DNA from: an uncultured Acetatifactor sp.
Lineage (GTDB): Bacteria; Bacillota; Clostridia; Lachnospirales; Lachnospiraceae
Direction of reading: 5' to 3'
Length of the DNA: 38,846 nt
Assembly: GCA_934426825.1 (NCBI GenBank)
Contig: CAKRYI010000023.1
Location: 1 to 38,846, forward strand
Part shown: positions 7,765-14,649 of the stretch, piece by piece
Layout of the letters: every line of letters begins with the position of its first letter
How positions within the stretch are numbered: the first letter of the stretch is position 1
Notes under the pieces: generated by a model
Seen by the model: the letters and a program-made list of their open reading frames with translations, nothing else
Database searches by the model: none
Told to the model about the DNA's origin: nothing
Program-made: the position numbers and the translations under genes

Positions 7765-9192
7765 ATGAAAAAGACACTTTATCTTAAATTTGTGCTTGCA
7801 TATTTTATTTTCGGCGTGTTCGGTTTTATCATTGTCACCACCTTTGTTCCCAATATGACGAAGGAACATCTGGTGCGGGAGAAAGCCGAAAGCCTCTATT
7901 CCGAGGCAACCCTGATTGCAAACACCTACGCCAGTGGACTTTATACCAATGAAGCCAGTCTGGAAACCGTAAAAGTACAGATGGATTCCCTGGCGGTATA
8001 TTTAAATTCCACAATCCGTATCATCAACCCTTCCGGGAGGGTGGTTTTGGACACCCAGACCCCCATCAACGTGGAAGATGTAGTGATGATTGAGGATTTT
8101 GACCCTACCATTACCAGCGGTTCCTACTACACCATCAATGATTTTTTCGGAACCTTTGAAGGAGATGTGCTGAGCGTATTTGCTCCTATTACTTCCAATT
8201 ATAAGGTAAAAGGATATGTGGTTATCAACACCGATATGTGGGACATTCAGGAATCCTGCAACAGCCTGTTGAACATTTCCTATATCACACTGGTGATTTT
8301 GTTTCTGTTGTCCCTGATTATTCTGATTTTCTTTACGGAGATTGTCTACATTCCCCTGCGGAAAATCACGCATGCCACAGAGCAGTACGCCGCCGGAAAT
8401 ATGCACTATGAATTTCAAGTGGACAGCGAGGATGAAATCGGCTACCTTGCCGCCTGTCTGAATTTTATGGCAAAAGAAATTGCCCGCTCGGAGGACGACC
8501 AGAAGAAATTTGTGGCAAATGTGTCCCACGATTTCCGCTCCCCCCTCACCTCCATCCGTGGGTACTTGGAGGCAATGATTGACGGCACCATTCCGCCGGA
8601 AATGTATGATAAATATCTGAACATTGTTCTGAACGAGACGGACAGGCTTACCAAGCTCACCAACAGTCTGCTCACCCTGAACAATTTGAATACCAAGGGA
8701 ATGCTTTTGGACAAAACGGATTTTGATATTAACCGGGTTATCCGCAACACTGCTGCCTCCTTTGAGGGCACCTGCCACAAAAAGACCATTGCCATTGAGA
8801 TGGTTCTCACCGGAGATGTGATGTATGTTCACGCAGATATGGGTAAAATCCAGCAGGTTCTCTATAACCTGATAGACAATGCCATCAAATTCAGCCACCA
8901 TGATTCCGTTATCCGCATTGAGACCTCGATGAAAAAAAACAAAATTTTCGTCTCCGTGAAGGACACCGGAATCGGTATCCCCAAAGACGACCAGAAATTA
9001 ATCTGGGACCGCTTTTATAAATCCGATTTATCCCGCGGAAAAGATAAAAAGGGAACCGGACTTGGACTTTCCATTGTCAAAGAAATCATTGCCGCCCACG
9101 GCGAACATATCAATTTAATCAGTACAGAGGGCGTTGGAAGCGAATTCATTTTTTCCCTGCCCCCTTCCAAGAAAAATGACGAGGAAGATTAA
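7765..9192 (+). CDS. membrane sensor histidine kinase
   Basis: 475 residues. Two membrane helices (about 7-27 and 172-193) enclose an extracytoplasmic sensor region of roughly 140 residues. A HAMP linker (about 195-247) and a HisKA domain follow, with phospho-acceptor H255 in VSHDFRSP. The HATPase domain has the N box (YNLIDNAIKFS), G1 (DTGIGIP) and G2 (KGTGLGLSIVKEI) boxes. It phosphorylates the regulator encoded immediately upstream. The last codons (KNDEED and stop) lie inside a terminator hairpin and are repeated exactly at the end of the anti-sigma gene at 10836. Confidence 0.93.
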   Translation: MKKTLYLKFVLAYFIFGVFGFIIVTTFVPNMTKEHLVREKAESLYSEATLIANTYASGLYTNEASLETVKVQMDSLAVYLNSTIRIINPSGRVVLDTQTPINVEDVVMIEDFDPTITSGSYYTINDFFGTFEGDVLSVFAPITSNYKVKGYVVINTDMWDIQESCNSLLNISYITLVILFLLSLIILIFFTEIVYIPLRKITHATEQYAAGNMHYEFQVDSEDEIGYLAACLNFMAKEIARSEDDQKKFVANVSHDFRSPLTSIRGYLEAMIDGTIPPEMYDKYLNIVLNETDRLTKLTNSLLTLNNLNTKGMLLDKTDFDINRVIRNTAASFEGTCHKKTIAIEMVLTGDVMYVHADMGKIQQVLYNLIDNAIKFSHHDSVIRIETSMKKNKIFVSVKDTGIGIPKDDQKLIWDRFYKSDLSRGKDKKGTGLGLSIVKEIIAAHGEHINLISTEGVGSEFIFSLPPSKKNDEED

Positions 9193-9196
9193 TTCC
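9172..9196 (+). repeat. 25-bp direct repeat, copy 1
   Basis: These 25 bases are identical to 10816-10840. They encode the final residues KNDEED and the stop codon of the kinase plus the start of the terminator's 3' arm. The two copies are 1644 bases apart, an exact multiple of three, and enclose the sigma/anti-sigma module. Confidence 0.9.
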
Positions 9197-9207
9197 CCGT
9201 CATTTTT
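9172..9207 (+). terminator. intrinsic terminator overlapping the kinase 3' end
   Basis: Arms 9172-9186 and 9193-9207 pair with one mismatch around the loop GATTAA, which contains the stop codon. The 3' arm ends in five Ts, with an A-run on the 5' side. It closes the mutS2/two-component transcript. Confidence 0.75.
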
Positions 9208-9268
9208 GTATATTTCTGTAATTCCCGCATTTGTAACGGTACTATATTGTTGAAAGGAGGTATGGCAT

Positions 9269-9823
9269 GTGGAAGATTCTCGAATCATCAGGCTCTTTTG
9301 GGAGCGCTCCGAACAGGCGGTGAGCAGCCTGTCCGCCAAATACGGAAATCTGTGCAAATCCATAGCCTGCCGCATTGTGGGAAATGAGCAGGATGCGGAG
9401 GAATGTGTGAATGATTCCTACTTAGCCGTCTGGAACACCATTCCACCCAACAAACCGGATTCCCTGCCCGCATACTTGGGAAAAATCACCCGCAATATCG
9501 CGCTGAAAAAATACCGAACCAATACGGCAGATAAGAGAAACAGTCGCTATGACGTCGCTTTAGACGAAATCTGCGAATGTGTTCCGGGCGGTCAAGATGC
9601 CTACGAGGTTGTGGCTGCGGCAGAATTAACCCGCTATATCAACCGGTTTCTGAACACCCTGCATAAAAACGACAGAATCCTTTTTGTCGAGCGGTACTGG
9701 TTTTGTCGTGAAATTGAGGAAATTGCAGGAAGCATGCACAAGAGCAGCAACTTTGTCCGTGTAAAACTATTTCGGATAAGAGAACAACTGCGGAACTATT
9801 TAGAAAAGGAGGGATTATTTTGA
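9269..9823 (+). CDS. ECF-type RNA polymerase sigma factor
   Basis: 184 residues. Sigma region 2 (about 10-80) contains RIVGNEQDAEECVNDSYLAVWN and the DNA-contacting KITRNIALKKYR. Region 4 (about 120-178) is a helix-turn-helix with EIEEIAGSMHKSSNFVRVKLFRIREQL. The start is a GTG at 9269, placed by AAAGGAGG eight bases upstream; the two nearby ATGs at 9262 and 9267 are out of frame. The gene overlaps the next one, whose product is a membrane protein of the anti-sigma type, so the pair probably forms a sigma/anti-sigma switch. The signal is unknown. The mutS2/kinase terminator upstream isolates it from that operon. Confidence 0.9.
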   Translation: MEDSRIIRLFWERSEQAVSSLSAKYGNLCKSIACRIVGNEQDAEECVNDSYLAVWNTIPPNKPDSLPAYLGKITRNIALKKYRTNTADKRNSRYDVALDEICECVPGGQDAYEVVAAAELTRYINRFLNTLHKNDRILFVERYWFCREIEEIAGSMHKSSNFVRVKLFRIREQLRNYLEKEGLF

Positions 9824-10836
9824 ATTGCATAAAAAATACAATGGAACAAGCCATCACCGACATTAATGATAAATTTTTGGAAGAAGCCATTTGCCGCAAA
9901 CCGGTTTTCCGAACCATAAAGCGTCTTGCCGTCTCTGCGGCTGCCCTGTTTCTCTTATTTTTTGGCAGTATGTCTGCAGCGGTTGCCTGCGGCAGCATCA
10001 CAGCTTACGAAATCCTGTATTCCCTGACCCCACAGATTGCACAAAAGCTGATTCCGGTTTACGCTTCCTGCGAGGATAAAGGAATCCGGATGAGCGTGGA
10101 AGCCATCAAAATAGAAGGTTCTACCACCTATATCTACATTTCCATTCAGGACTTGGAGGGCAGCCGGATTGACGAAACCGTAGATTTGTTTGACAGCTAC
10201 AGTATTCATACCGACTCCGGCAAAATCGGCGGATGTTCCCTCATATCCTATGACGATGCACAAAAAACCGCCACTTTCCTCATAACCGTTCAACAGGAGG
10301 ACAAAATAGCCGGGAACTTTATGACGTTTTCCGTCTCCAAATTGTTGACCAATAAAAAGGAAGTAACAATGAAAATGCCGGAAATCCTGTCCGCCACAGA
10401 AACTGACAAGGTTATCCCTTTGAGTGAAACGGACATGGGCGGCTTTCATACAGAAGAATATTACAACAGCCAGCCGGTCAAATCTGTATTGACAGAAAAT
10501 GAAAGCCAATACCTTTCCCCCGCCGACGGTATAACCGTCACCGCTTACGGCTATGTGGAAGGAAAACTGCATATTCAGGTGCATTATGAGAATATCCATG
10601 AATTTGACAATCACGGGGGCGTTTACCTGCAAAAAGGGGATTCCTTTCTCGACCCGGAAACACAGTATTCTTTCTGGGACGAAGAACATACAGGCCGTTT
10701 TTATGAGTATATTTACCCTGTTTCCTCAGAGGAACTTAAGGACTATGACGTCTGGGGAGAATTTGTTACATCAGATACGCTGATTGAGGGAGACTGGAAA
10801 GTTTCTTTTCCCATTAAAAATGACGAGGAAGATTAA
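9820..10836 (+). CDS. DUF4179-like membrane protein, probable anti-sigma factor
   Basis: 338 residues. A short cytoplasmic N-terminus (about 1-30) is followed by one membrane helix (about 35-56) and a large extracytoplasmic domain resembling DUF4179 (ASCEDKGIRMSVEAIKIEG, TYIYISIQDLEG). Proteins of this layout beside ECF sigma factors usually hold the sigma at the membrane until a signal arrives. The start is a TTG at 9820 that overlaps the sigma stop (TGA 9821-9823), with AGGAGGG six bases upstream, so translation is coupled. An in-frame ATG at 9841 is a weaker alternative. Its last codons spell KNDEED, exactly as in the kinase at 9192. Its stop overlaps that of the convergent gene at 10833. 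Confidence 0.75.
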   Translation: MNCIKNTMEQAITDINDKFLEEAICRKPVFRTIKRLAVSAAALFLLFFGSMSAAVACGSITAYEILYSLTPQIAQKLIPVYASCEDKGIRMSVEAIKIEGSTTYIYISIQDLEGSRIDETVDLFDSYSIHTDSGKIGGCSLISYDDAQKTATFLITVQQEDKIAGNFMTFSVSKLLTNKKEVTMKMPEILSATETDKVIPLSETDMGGFHTEEYYNSQPVKSVLTENESQYLSPADGITVTAYGYVEGKLHIQVHYENIHEFDNHGGVYLQKGDSFLDPETQYSFWDEEHTGRFYEYIYPVSSEELKDYDVWGEFVTSDTLIEGDWKVSFPIKNDEED

Positions 10837-10840
10837 TTCC
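10816..10840 (+). repeat. 25-bp direct repeat, copy 2
   Basis: Identical to 9172-9196. It encodes the KNDEED end and stop codon of the anti-sigma-like protein and starts the second terminator. See copy 1. Confidence 0.9.
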
Positions 10841-10853
10841 TCGCCATTTTTTT
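10816..10853. terminator. bidirectional terminator shared by two convergent genes
   Basis: A 15-base stem (10816-10830 with 10837-10851) has a single A-C mismatch on the plus strand, which becomes a G-U pair on the minus strand. The loop GATTAA contains both stop codons (plus TAA 10834-10836, minus TAA 10835-10833). Seven Ts follow on the plus side and a T-run also follows on the minus side. Confidence 0.8.
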
Positions 10854-11372
10854 CATAACACTGCGGATTGGTTTGTACATTATGAGCATGAGCACGAAAT
10901 TGCCCACGCAATGCACAATATCCCATGGGATTCCTGCCACCCACCAGGTAAATGCGGCATAAAGTCCGTTTCTCAGTCCCCCGTTTCCTGCCCCGATAAC
11001 CACATAGGGGAAGGAGCAGAAAAATCCGAAGGACAAGCCGAAGGCTCCCGACAGAATTGCCCAAAACCACACATTATCTCTTTTTCTGAAAATCCACGCT
11101 ATCAGCACCAACAGTGGCCACACATACAGATACATCAGCCACCACAGACCAAATCCGTAAACACTGCCCTCGATAAGAATGAACACCGGCACCACAAACA
11201 CAATTTTCCAGCCAAAGAAAATGGTAAACATAATCAGCCAGAAAGTTGTGAGCTCGATATTGGGTAAAAAACTCAGCGCCGCCTTGCACACTTCAATCAC
11301 GGCAACCATCATTCCGATCATGGCAATATTCTGAATGGTCAGTTTCGCTTTTTTGGTGTAATTATTCTGCAT
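10833..11372 (-). CDS. ECF transporter S component, probable cobalamin substrate-binding subunit
   Basis: 179 residues, almost entirely hydrophobic with about five to six membrane helices, the size and topology of S components of energy-coupling factor transporters. Visible features are IGMMVAVIEVCKAALSFLPNIE near the N-terminus and a Gly-rich GAFGLSFGFFCSFPYV segment. It lies downstream of a cobalamin riboswitch, so vitamin B12 or a precursor is the likely cargo; this is inferred from context. The energising EcfA/EcfT proteins are not in the window and would be shared from elsewhere. The start at 11372 overlaps the DUF4430 stop by 11 bases without a clear ribosome site, suggesting translational coupling. 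It ends inside the bidirectional terminator. Confidence 0.75.
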   Translation of the reverse strand: MQNNYTKKAKLTIQNIAMIGMMVAVIEVCKAALSFLPNIELTTFWLIMFTIFFGWKIVFVVPVFILIEGSVYGFGLWWLMYLYVWPLLVLIAWIFRKRDNVWFWAILSGAFGLSFGFFCSFPYVVIGAGNGGLRNGLYAAFTWWVAGIPWDIVHCVGNFVLMLIMYKPIRSVMKKMARN

Positions 11373-11778
11373 ATACAGTATAGGTGATGGTAAATACGTC
11401 ACCGTCTTCAACCGGCTGCTGGTCAATTCCGTAATTGCAGTAGTCGCCGTTTACATAAAATGCCCAGTATGCTCCGTCTGCACTGTAATCTGCGGTCTCG
11501 CCGTTAATGGTCTCAACCATCATACCATACTCGCTCTCGGTACCGCTGAAAGTAAGGTCTTTTGTCTCTTCCATTGCCTGACGCAGATATTCTGCATCGG
11601 TCTTTACTTCATAAGTAGTAGTTTCCTGTGCTTTGTTCACTACCTCGATTGTGATGGCTTTGCTGCCCTCTACGGGTTTCTCACGGAATGCGAAAAATAC
11701 AATCGCAAGGATTGCGATTACTGCTACCAGTGCAACAACTCCGATAATTACTTTCTTGTTTGACTTCTTCTCTGTCAT
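11362..11778 (-). CDS. DUF4430 (transcobalamin-like C-terminal domain) membrane-anchored protein
   Basis: 138 residues. A basic start, one membrane helix (about 9-30) and an extracytoplasmic DUF4430-type domain follow in order. The domain has DAEYLRQAMEET, GAYWAFYVNGDY and QPVEDGDVFTITY, and is related to the beta domain of transcobalamin and intrinsic factor. The start at 11778 follows GAGGAG. A riboswitch-controlled terminator lies between the riboswitch and this gene. A role as a surface B12-capture subunit handing cargo to the S component encoded next is an inference from homology and regulation, not from visible binding residues. Confidence 0.75.
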   Translation of the reverse strand: MTEKKSNKKVIIGVVALVAVIAILAIVFFAFREKPVEGSKAITIEVVNKAQETTTYEVKTDAEYLRQAMEETKDLTFSGTESEYGMMVETINGETADYSADGAYWAFYVNGDYCNYGIDQQPVEDGDVFTITYTVYAE

Positions 11779-11883
11779 GTTCTCCTCTTTCCTGTGCAGA
11801 ATTTTATTTTGGAAAACAATATCTCCTGCACCTCTACTGTTTTCCATGGTAAAATTTTGAATAGGATACCGCATTATCGATAT

Positions 11884-11913
11884 AAAAAAACTCCTGCCAC
11901 AGACAGGAGTTTT
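11884..11913 (-). terminator. riboswitch-linked intrinsic terminator
   Basis: On the minus strand a 10-base perfect stem (11913-11904 with 11896-11887) is followed by seven Ts (11890-11884). It sits between the cobalamin aptamer and the DUF4430 gene, as expected for an OFF-type transcriptional expression platform. The 100 bases between aptamer and terminator hold no gene. Confidence 0.85.
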
Positions 11914-12015
11914 AGACGCAAAACACAGACGGATAACATATCCATACATCTATTCATATCATCCGCTTATATCACATACTAACCAGTTTCCCGTGGTCTC
12001 ACAGTATATACACAA

Positions 12016-12214
12016 AAGGCAGGTCTTCTGACTTGAGTATCCACACATTTTCTCACCTTCCCGGAATTTTAAAATTATCCCAGTGGTTTTATTCTGAAAA
12101 AATGCTCCTCTCTTACAGCGACGGGTTCGTGCAGGACTTTCACCTGCTTCCCTTTTCACCGGACCAAAAAATACAAACGTATCTTTCTCCGACACCTTTC
12201 ATGTCCCTATTCAG
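12016..12214 (-). ncRNA. cobalamin riboswitch (AdoCbl/B12 aptamer)
   Basis: Reading the minus strand, the conserved core runs GGGAAGCAGGTGAAAGTCC (near 12152-12134), then the CCCG and CTGT blocks (to about 12114). CCACTGGG follows near 12086-12079, and the typical 3' closing block GTCAGAAGACCTGCC lies near 12032-12018. This order is the cobalamin riboswitch signature. End points are approximate. A perfect 7-bp hairpin (12220-12237) precedes it. B12 binding is expected to stop expression of the DUF4430/S-component operon through the terminator at 11884-11913. Confidence 0.93.
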
Positions 12215-12274
12215 TTTCCATAGCGGATACCCGCTATCGGAATGTAGTTTACCACAGAAAATGGGAAATGACAA

Positions 12275-12370
12275 CTATTTCGAATCTTTTCTGAAATTTT
12301 CAAACCAGATACACCAGATACCGGCTACCAGCACAACTGCCGTCAAAACATACGCAAAAATATCCAACAT
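12275..12370 (-). CDS. 31-residue single-pass membrane microprotein (unknown)
   Basis: A 32-codon frame begins at ATG 12370 and stops at TAG 12275. GGGAGG stands eight bases before the ATG, one of the better ribosome sites in the window. The product starts MLDIFAYVLTAVVLVAG, continues with IWCIWFEN and ends FRKDSK: one membrane helix and a short basic tail. Size and topology recall KdpF/CydX-type subunits, but I do not recognise the family. It lies about 60 bases before the cobalamin riboswitch on the same strand. A weak promoter (TTGAGC, 17 bases, TACCAT) may lie upstream near 12440-12412. Confidence 0.55.
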   Translation of the reverse strand: MLDIFAYVLTAVVLVAGIWCIWFENFRKDSK

Positions 12371-12508
12371 ACTTCATTCCTCCCATAAATACATCTTTTG
12401 ATTTCTTTCCTTTATGGTAACAATGAATCTGTTTTTGCTCAATAAATCAGAGGGTTTCCTAACGGTAAATTAACACTGTCTTTGCAGAATTTTAACGAGA
12501 TTTGTCGT

Positions 12509-13252
12509 TTATTCCACAACGCTGTACAAATAAGAATTACCTTTCTTTCCCACTCTTTCCACCGTGCCGACATAATACAAAATATTCAGAACAGTCTGGG
12601 ACAAAGCCACGGGAATATGCGCCGCTTTGGCAAAATCCTTTGTGGTAAAGGACTCGGAAAGTTCATAGGGAACAAACTGCATATAGTCAGCGAGGCAGTC
12701 AATTTCAATCTCCTCCACCAGTTTTGTGGGAATTCTGTCAAAACGGCTGGAGCCCTTTTTCTTATCCTGACTCCAGCCGTTTAATAATCTGTATTCTTCC
12801 ATATCCAATAGAACCAGACGCAGCCTGAGATTCGGATTTTTTAAAAACATTTTAATCCGGTACAACTCGATAAAAGCGGTGTAAGGGCTTCCCTTTGCCG
12901 GAGACTTTCTCTTTTTACTGAGTTGTCCGCTCTCCTCGTCTATCCATATTAACCATTTTTCCCTTGGAATGGGATATACAATGGTTACCGGATAGAGTGG
13001 CAGAAAAGCACTTAACTTGCCCCGCAGTTTATTGAATTGTCTGGTCTGTATTTCTATAATTTTGCCTTCCGAGTAGATATCCGCCACATAGTTTTCTATG
13101 GGGATTTCCTGCTTATCCTCATCCGGCTCATAATAATTTTTGAGTATGGCATGTACCGTCTTTTCCGACAACGTTCCGATTCCGAGCCGCTGCCTGTCAA
13201 TTCCGATTATTTTCTTTTTTGCTTCTTCAAATCTCTGTTCAGACGATACCAT
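12509..13252 (-). CDS. uncharacterised protein with PD-(D/E)xK-like motif
   Basis: 247 residues, no signal peptide or membrane helix. I cannot name the family. The segment NYVADIYSEGKIIEIQTRQF (55-73) has D58 and E67-I-Q69. This resembles the D...ExK core of PD-(D/E)xK nucleases with Gln in place of Lys, and the following region YPVTIVYPIPREKW looks like a conserved beta-strand pair. The C-terminus (about 185-247; TTKDFAKAAHIPVALSQTVLNILYYVGTVERVG) looks like a winged helix. Together they suggest a DNA- or RNA-acting protein; this is an inference. It starts 24 bases after the antiporter stop on the same strand, so the two are likely co-transcribed. The ribosome site before 13252 is weak. Confidence 0.6.
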   Translation of the reverse strand: MVSSEQRFEEAKKKIIGIDRQRLGIGTLSEKTVHAILKNYYEPDEDKQEIPIENYVADIYSEGKIIEIQTRQFNKLRGKLSAFLPLYPVTIVYPIPREKWLIWIDEESGQLSKKRKSPAKGSPYTAFIELYRIKMFLKNPNLRLRLVLLDMEEYRLLNGWSQDKKKGSSRFDRIPTKLVEEIEIDCLADYMQFVPYELSESFTTKDFAKAAHIPVALSQTVLNILYYVGTVERVGKKGNSYLYSVVE

Positions 13253-13276
13253 GTTTTTACCATTTGGCAGGGCACG

Positions 13277-14458
13277 TTAGGCAGCCTGCTCTTTGTCTTT
13301 GGAATAAAGCATTTTCAACATAATAGGTGTGGAAATACTGGATACGATAATCAGCAAAATAACTGCGGTAAAGTATACCGGGTCAATCATGCCAACGGAT
13401 AATCCTTTCTGTGAAACAATCAGTGCAACCTCACCACGGGTCATCATACCCACACCGATTTTCAGGGAATCCGCACCGTTAAACCTGCAAATTCTTGCCA
13501 TAAGACCGCAACCGATAATTTTGCAAACCATTGCAACAATTACAAAACCGATGGAGAAAAGAATAATTTCGCCATTTACATTATCGATAGCTGTCTTTAA
13601 TCCGATACTTGCAAAAAATACAGGTCCGAAAATCATATAGGAGCTGATGTCCATCTTTTCTGCAATGTAGCCGGAATCCTCAATGGAACAAAGTACGATA
13701 CCTGCAACATAAGCACCGGTAATATCGGCAATTCCGAAATATACCTCTGCCACATAAGAAAAAGCAAAGCAAAGTGCCAGCCCCAAAATAGGAATTCTTC
13801 TGGTGTGAGGATATTTTTTATCAATAAAATTGAATATCTTAAATAATACATATCCTACTACAAGTGCCATCAGGAAGAAGAGAACGGTAGAAATTACAAC
13901 CTTTCCGGGATTGGAATCCGGATTCTTAAATCCGATGACAAAGGTCAGTACAATAATTCCGAGTACATCATCAATAATTGCTGCACTTAATATGGTGGTT
14001 CCTACTTTTCCCTTTAATTTTCCCAAATCTTTCAGTGCCTGCACCGTGATACTTACACTGGTTGCAGTCATAATAACACCGATGAACACTGCTTCGTAAA
14101 ATTTATCGGATCCCCAGGGTGCCATACCATAGAAGCCCATGTACAGAAGTGCACCGCCAACCAACGGAACAAGTACACCTGCACAGGCAATCAAAAAGGC
14201 AATGGGGCCTGTTTTTAACAAATCCTTCAGATTGGTTTCCAGACCTGCAGAGAACATCAGAAGAATAACTCCGACTTCTGCCATCTGGGTAATAAAATCA
14301 GACTGCTGAACCAGTCCCAATACACTGGGTCCAATGATAAGACCTGCCACAATCTGTCCTACTACCTGCGGTGCCTTGCATTTTCTGGCAATCAGACCAA
14401 AAAATTTTGCAAAGACAATGATAATTGCTAAATCCTTTAAAATACCATACGCTTCCAT
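13277..14458 (-). CDS. CPA2-family cation:proton antiporter (KefB/NapA-like)
   Basis: 393 residues with about 12 membrane helices and no C-terminal TrkA domain. Family signals are VVGQIVAGLIIGPSVLG, the GVILLMFSAGLE segment, the transport-site region LSAAIIDDVLGI, PVFFASIGLK and MMTRGEVALIV. Members exchange Na+ or K+ for protons, so a role in pH or ion homeostasis is expected; cation specificity is not readable. The start at 14458 follows GGAG at six bases. An apparent promoter sits at 14610-14639 inside an inverted repeat, and a hairpin is present in the leader. The uncharacterised nuclease-like gene follows after 24 bases. Confidence 0.9.
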   Translation of the reverse strand: MEAYGILKDLAIIIVFAKFFGLIARKCKAPQVVGQIVAGLIIGPSVLGLVQQSDFITQMAEVGVILLMFSAGLETNLKDLLKTGPIAFLIACAGVLVPLVGGALLYMGFYGMAPWGSDKFYEAVFIGVIMTATSVSITVQALKDLGKLKGKVGTTILSAAIIDDVLGIIVLTFVIGFKNPDSNPGKVVISTVLFFLMALVVGYVLFKIFNFIDKKYPHTRRIPILGLALCFAFSYVAEVYFGIADITGAYVAGIVLCSIEDSGYIAEKMDISSYMIFGPVFFASIGLKTAIDNVNGEIILFSIGFVIVAMVCKIIGCGLMARICRFNGADSLKIGVGMMTRGEVALIVSQKGLSVGMIDPVYFTAVILLIIVSSISTPIMLKMLYSKDKEQAA

Positions 14459-14508
14459 TTTAACTCCAAACCTTTCTCTTGCGTTTTTGTTTTCCTCACG
14501 GAAAATCC

Positions 14509-14552
14509 ACAAAACAAGACGAGATACATGAAGAAAACCCCATCATCTCGCC
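14509..14552 (-). terminator. hairpin in the antiporter leader, possible terminator or attenuator
   Basis: On the minus strand GGCGAGAT (14552-14545) pairs with ATCTCGTC (14525-14518) with one G-U pair, followed by TTGTTTTG. It lies between the predicted antiporter promoter and start codon. It could end gyrA transcripts or attenuate the antiporter. Confidence 0.35.
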
Positions 14553-14582
14553 TTGAATCCAGAAAAGATTTTAACATATATT

Positions 14583-14636
14583 TTATAAATTGACTAGAGA
14601 ATTTTTATAATTATAGCATTGACAGTCAATTTATAA
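14583..14636. repeat. 13-bp perfect inverted repeat around the antiporter promoter
   Basis: TTATAAATTGACT (14583-14595) and its exact reverse complement (14624-14636) are separated by 28 bases. The arms straddle the -10 element of the predicted antiporter promoter, an operator-like layout. No T-run follows, so it does not look like a terminator. Confidence 0.6.
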
Positions 14637-14639
14637 CAA
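14610..14639 (-). promoter_or_regulatory. predicted promoter for the antiporter gene
   Basis: On the minus strand TTGTTA (14639-14634), 18 bases, then TGC-TATAAT (14618-14610), an extended -10. Transcription would begin near 14602, leaving a leader of about 145 bases. Confidence 0.5.
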
Positions 14640-14649
14640 CTTCTTTACA

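Noticed and set aside
8619..8629. LexA-like GAAC-ATT-GTTC in the histidine kinase gene
   Set aside because: Spacer is three bases instead of four and it is deep inside a coding region.
8002..8901. 299-codon open frame on the minus strand opposite the histidine kinase
   Set aside because: Antisense shadow of a conserved kinase, caused by codon bias.
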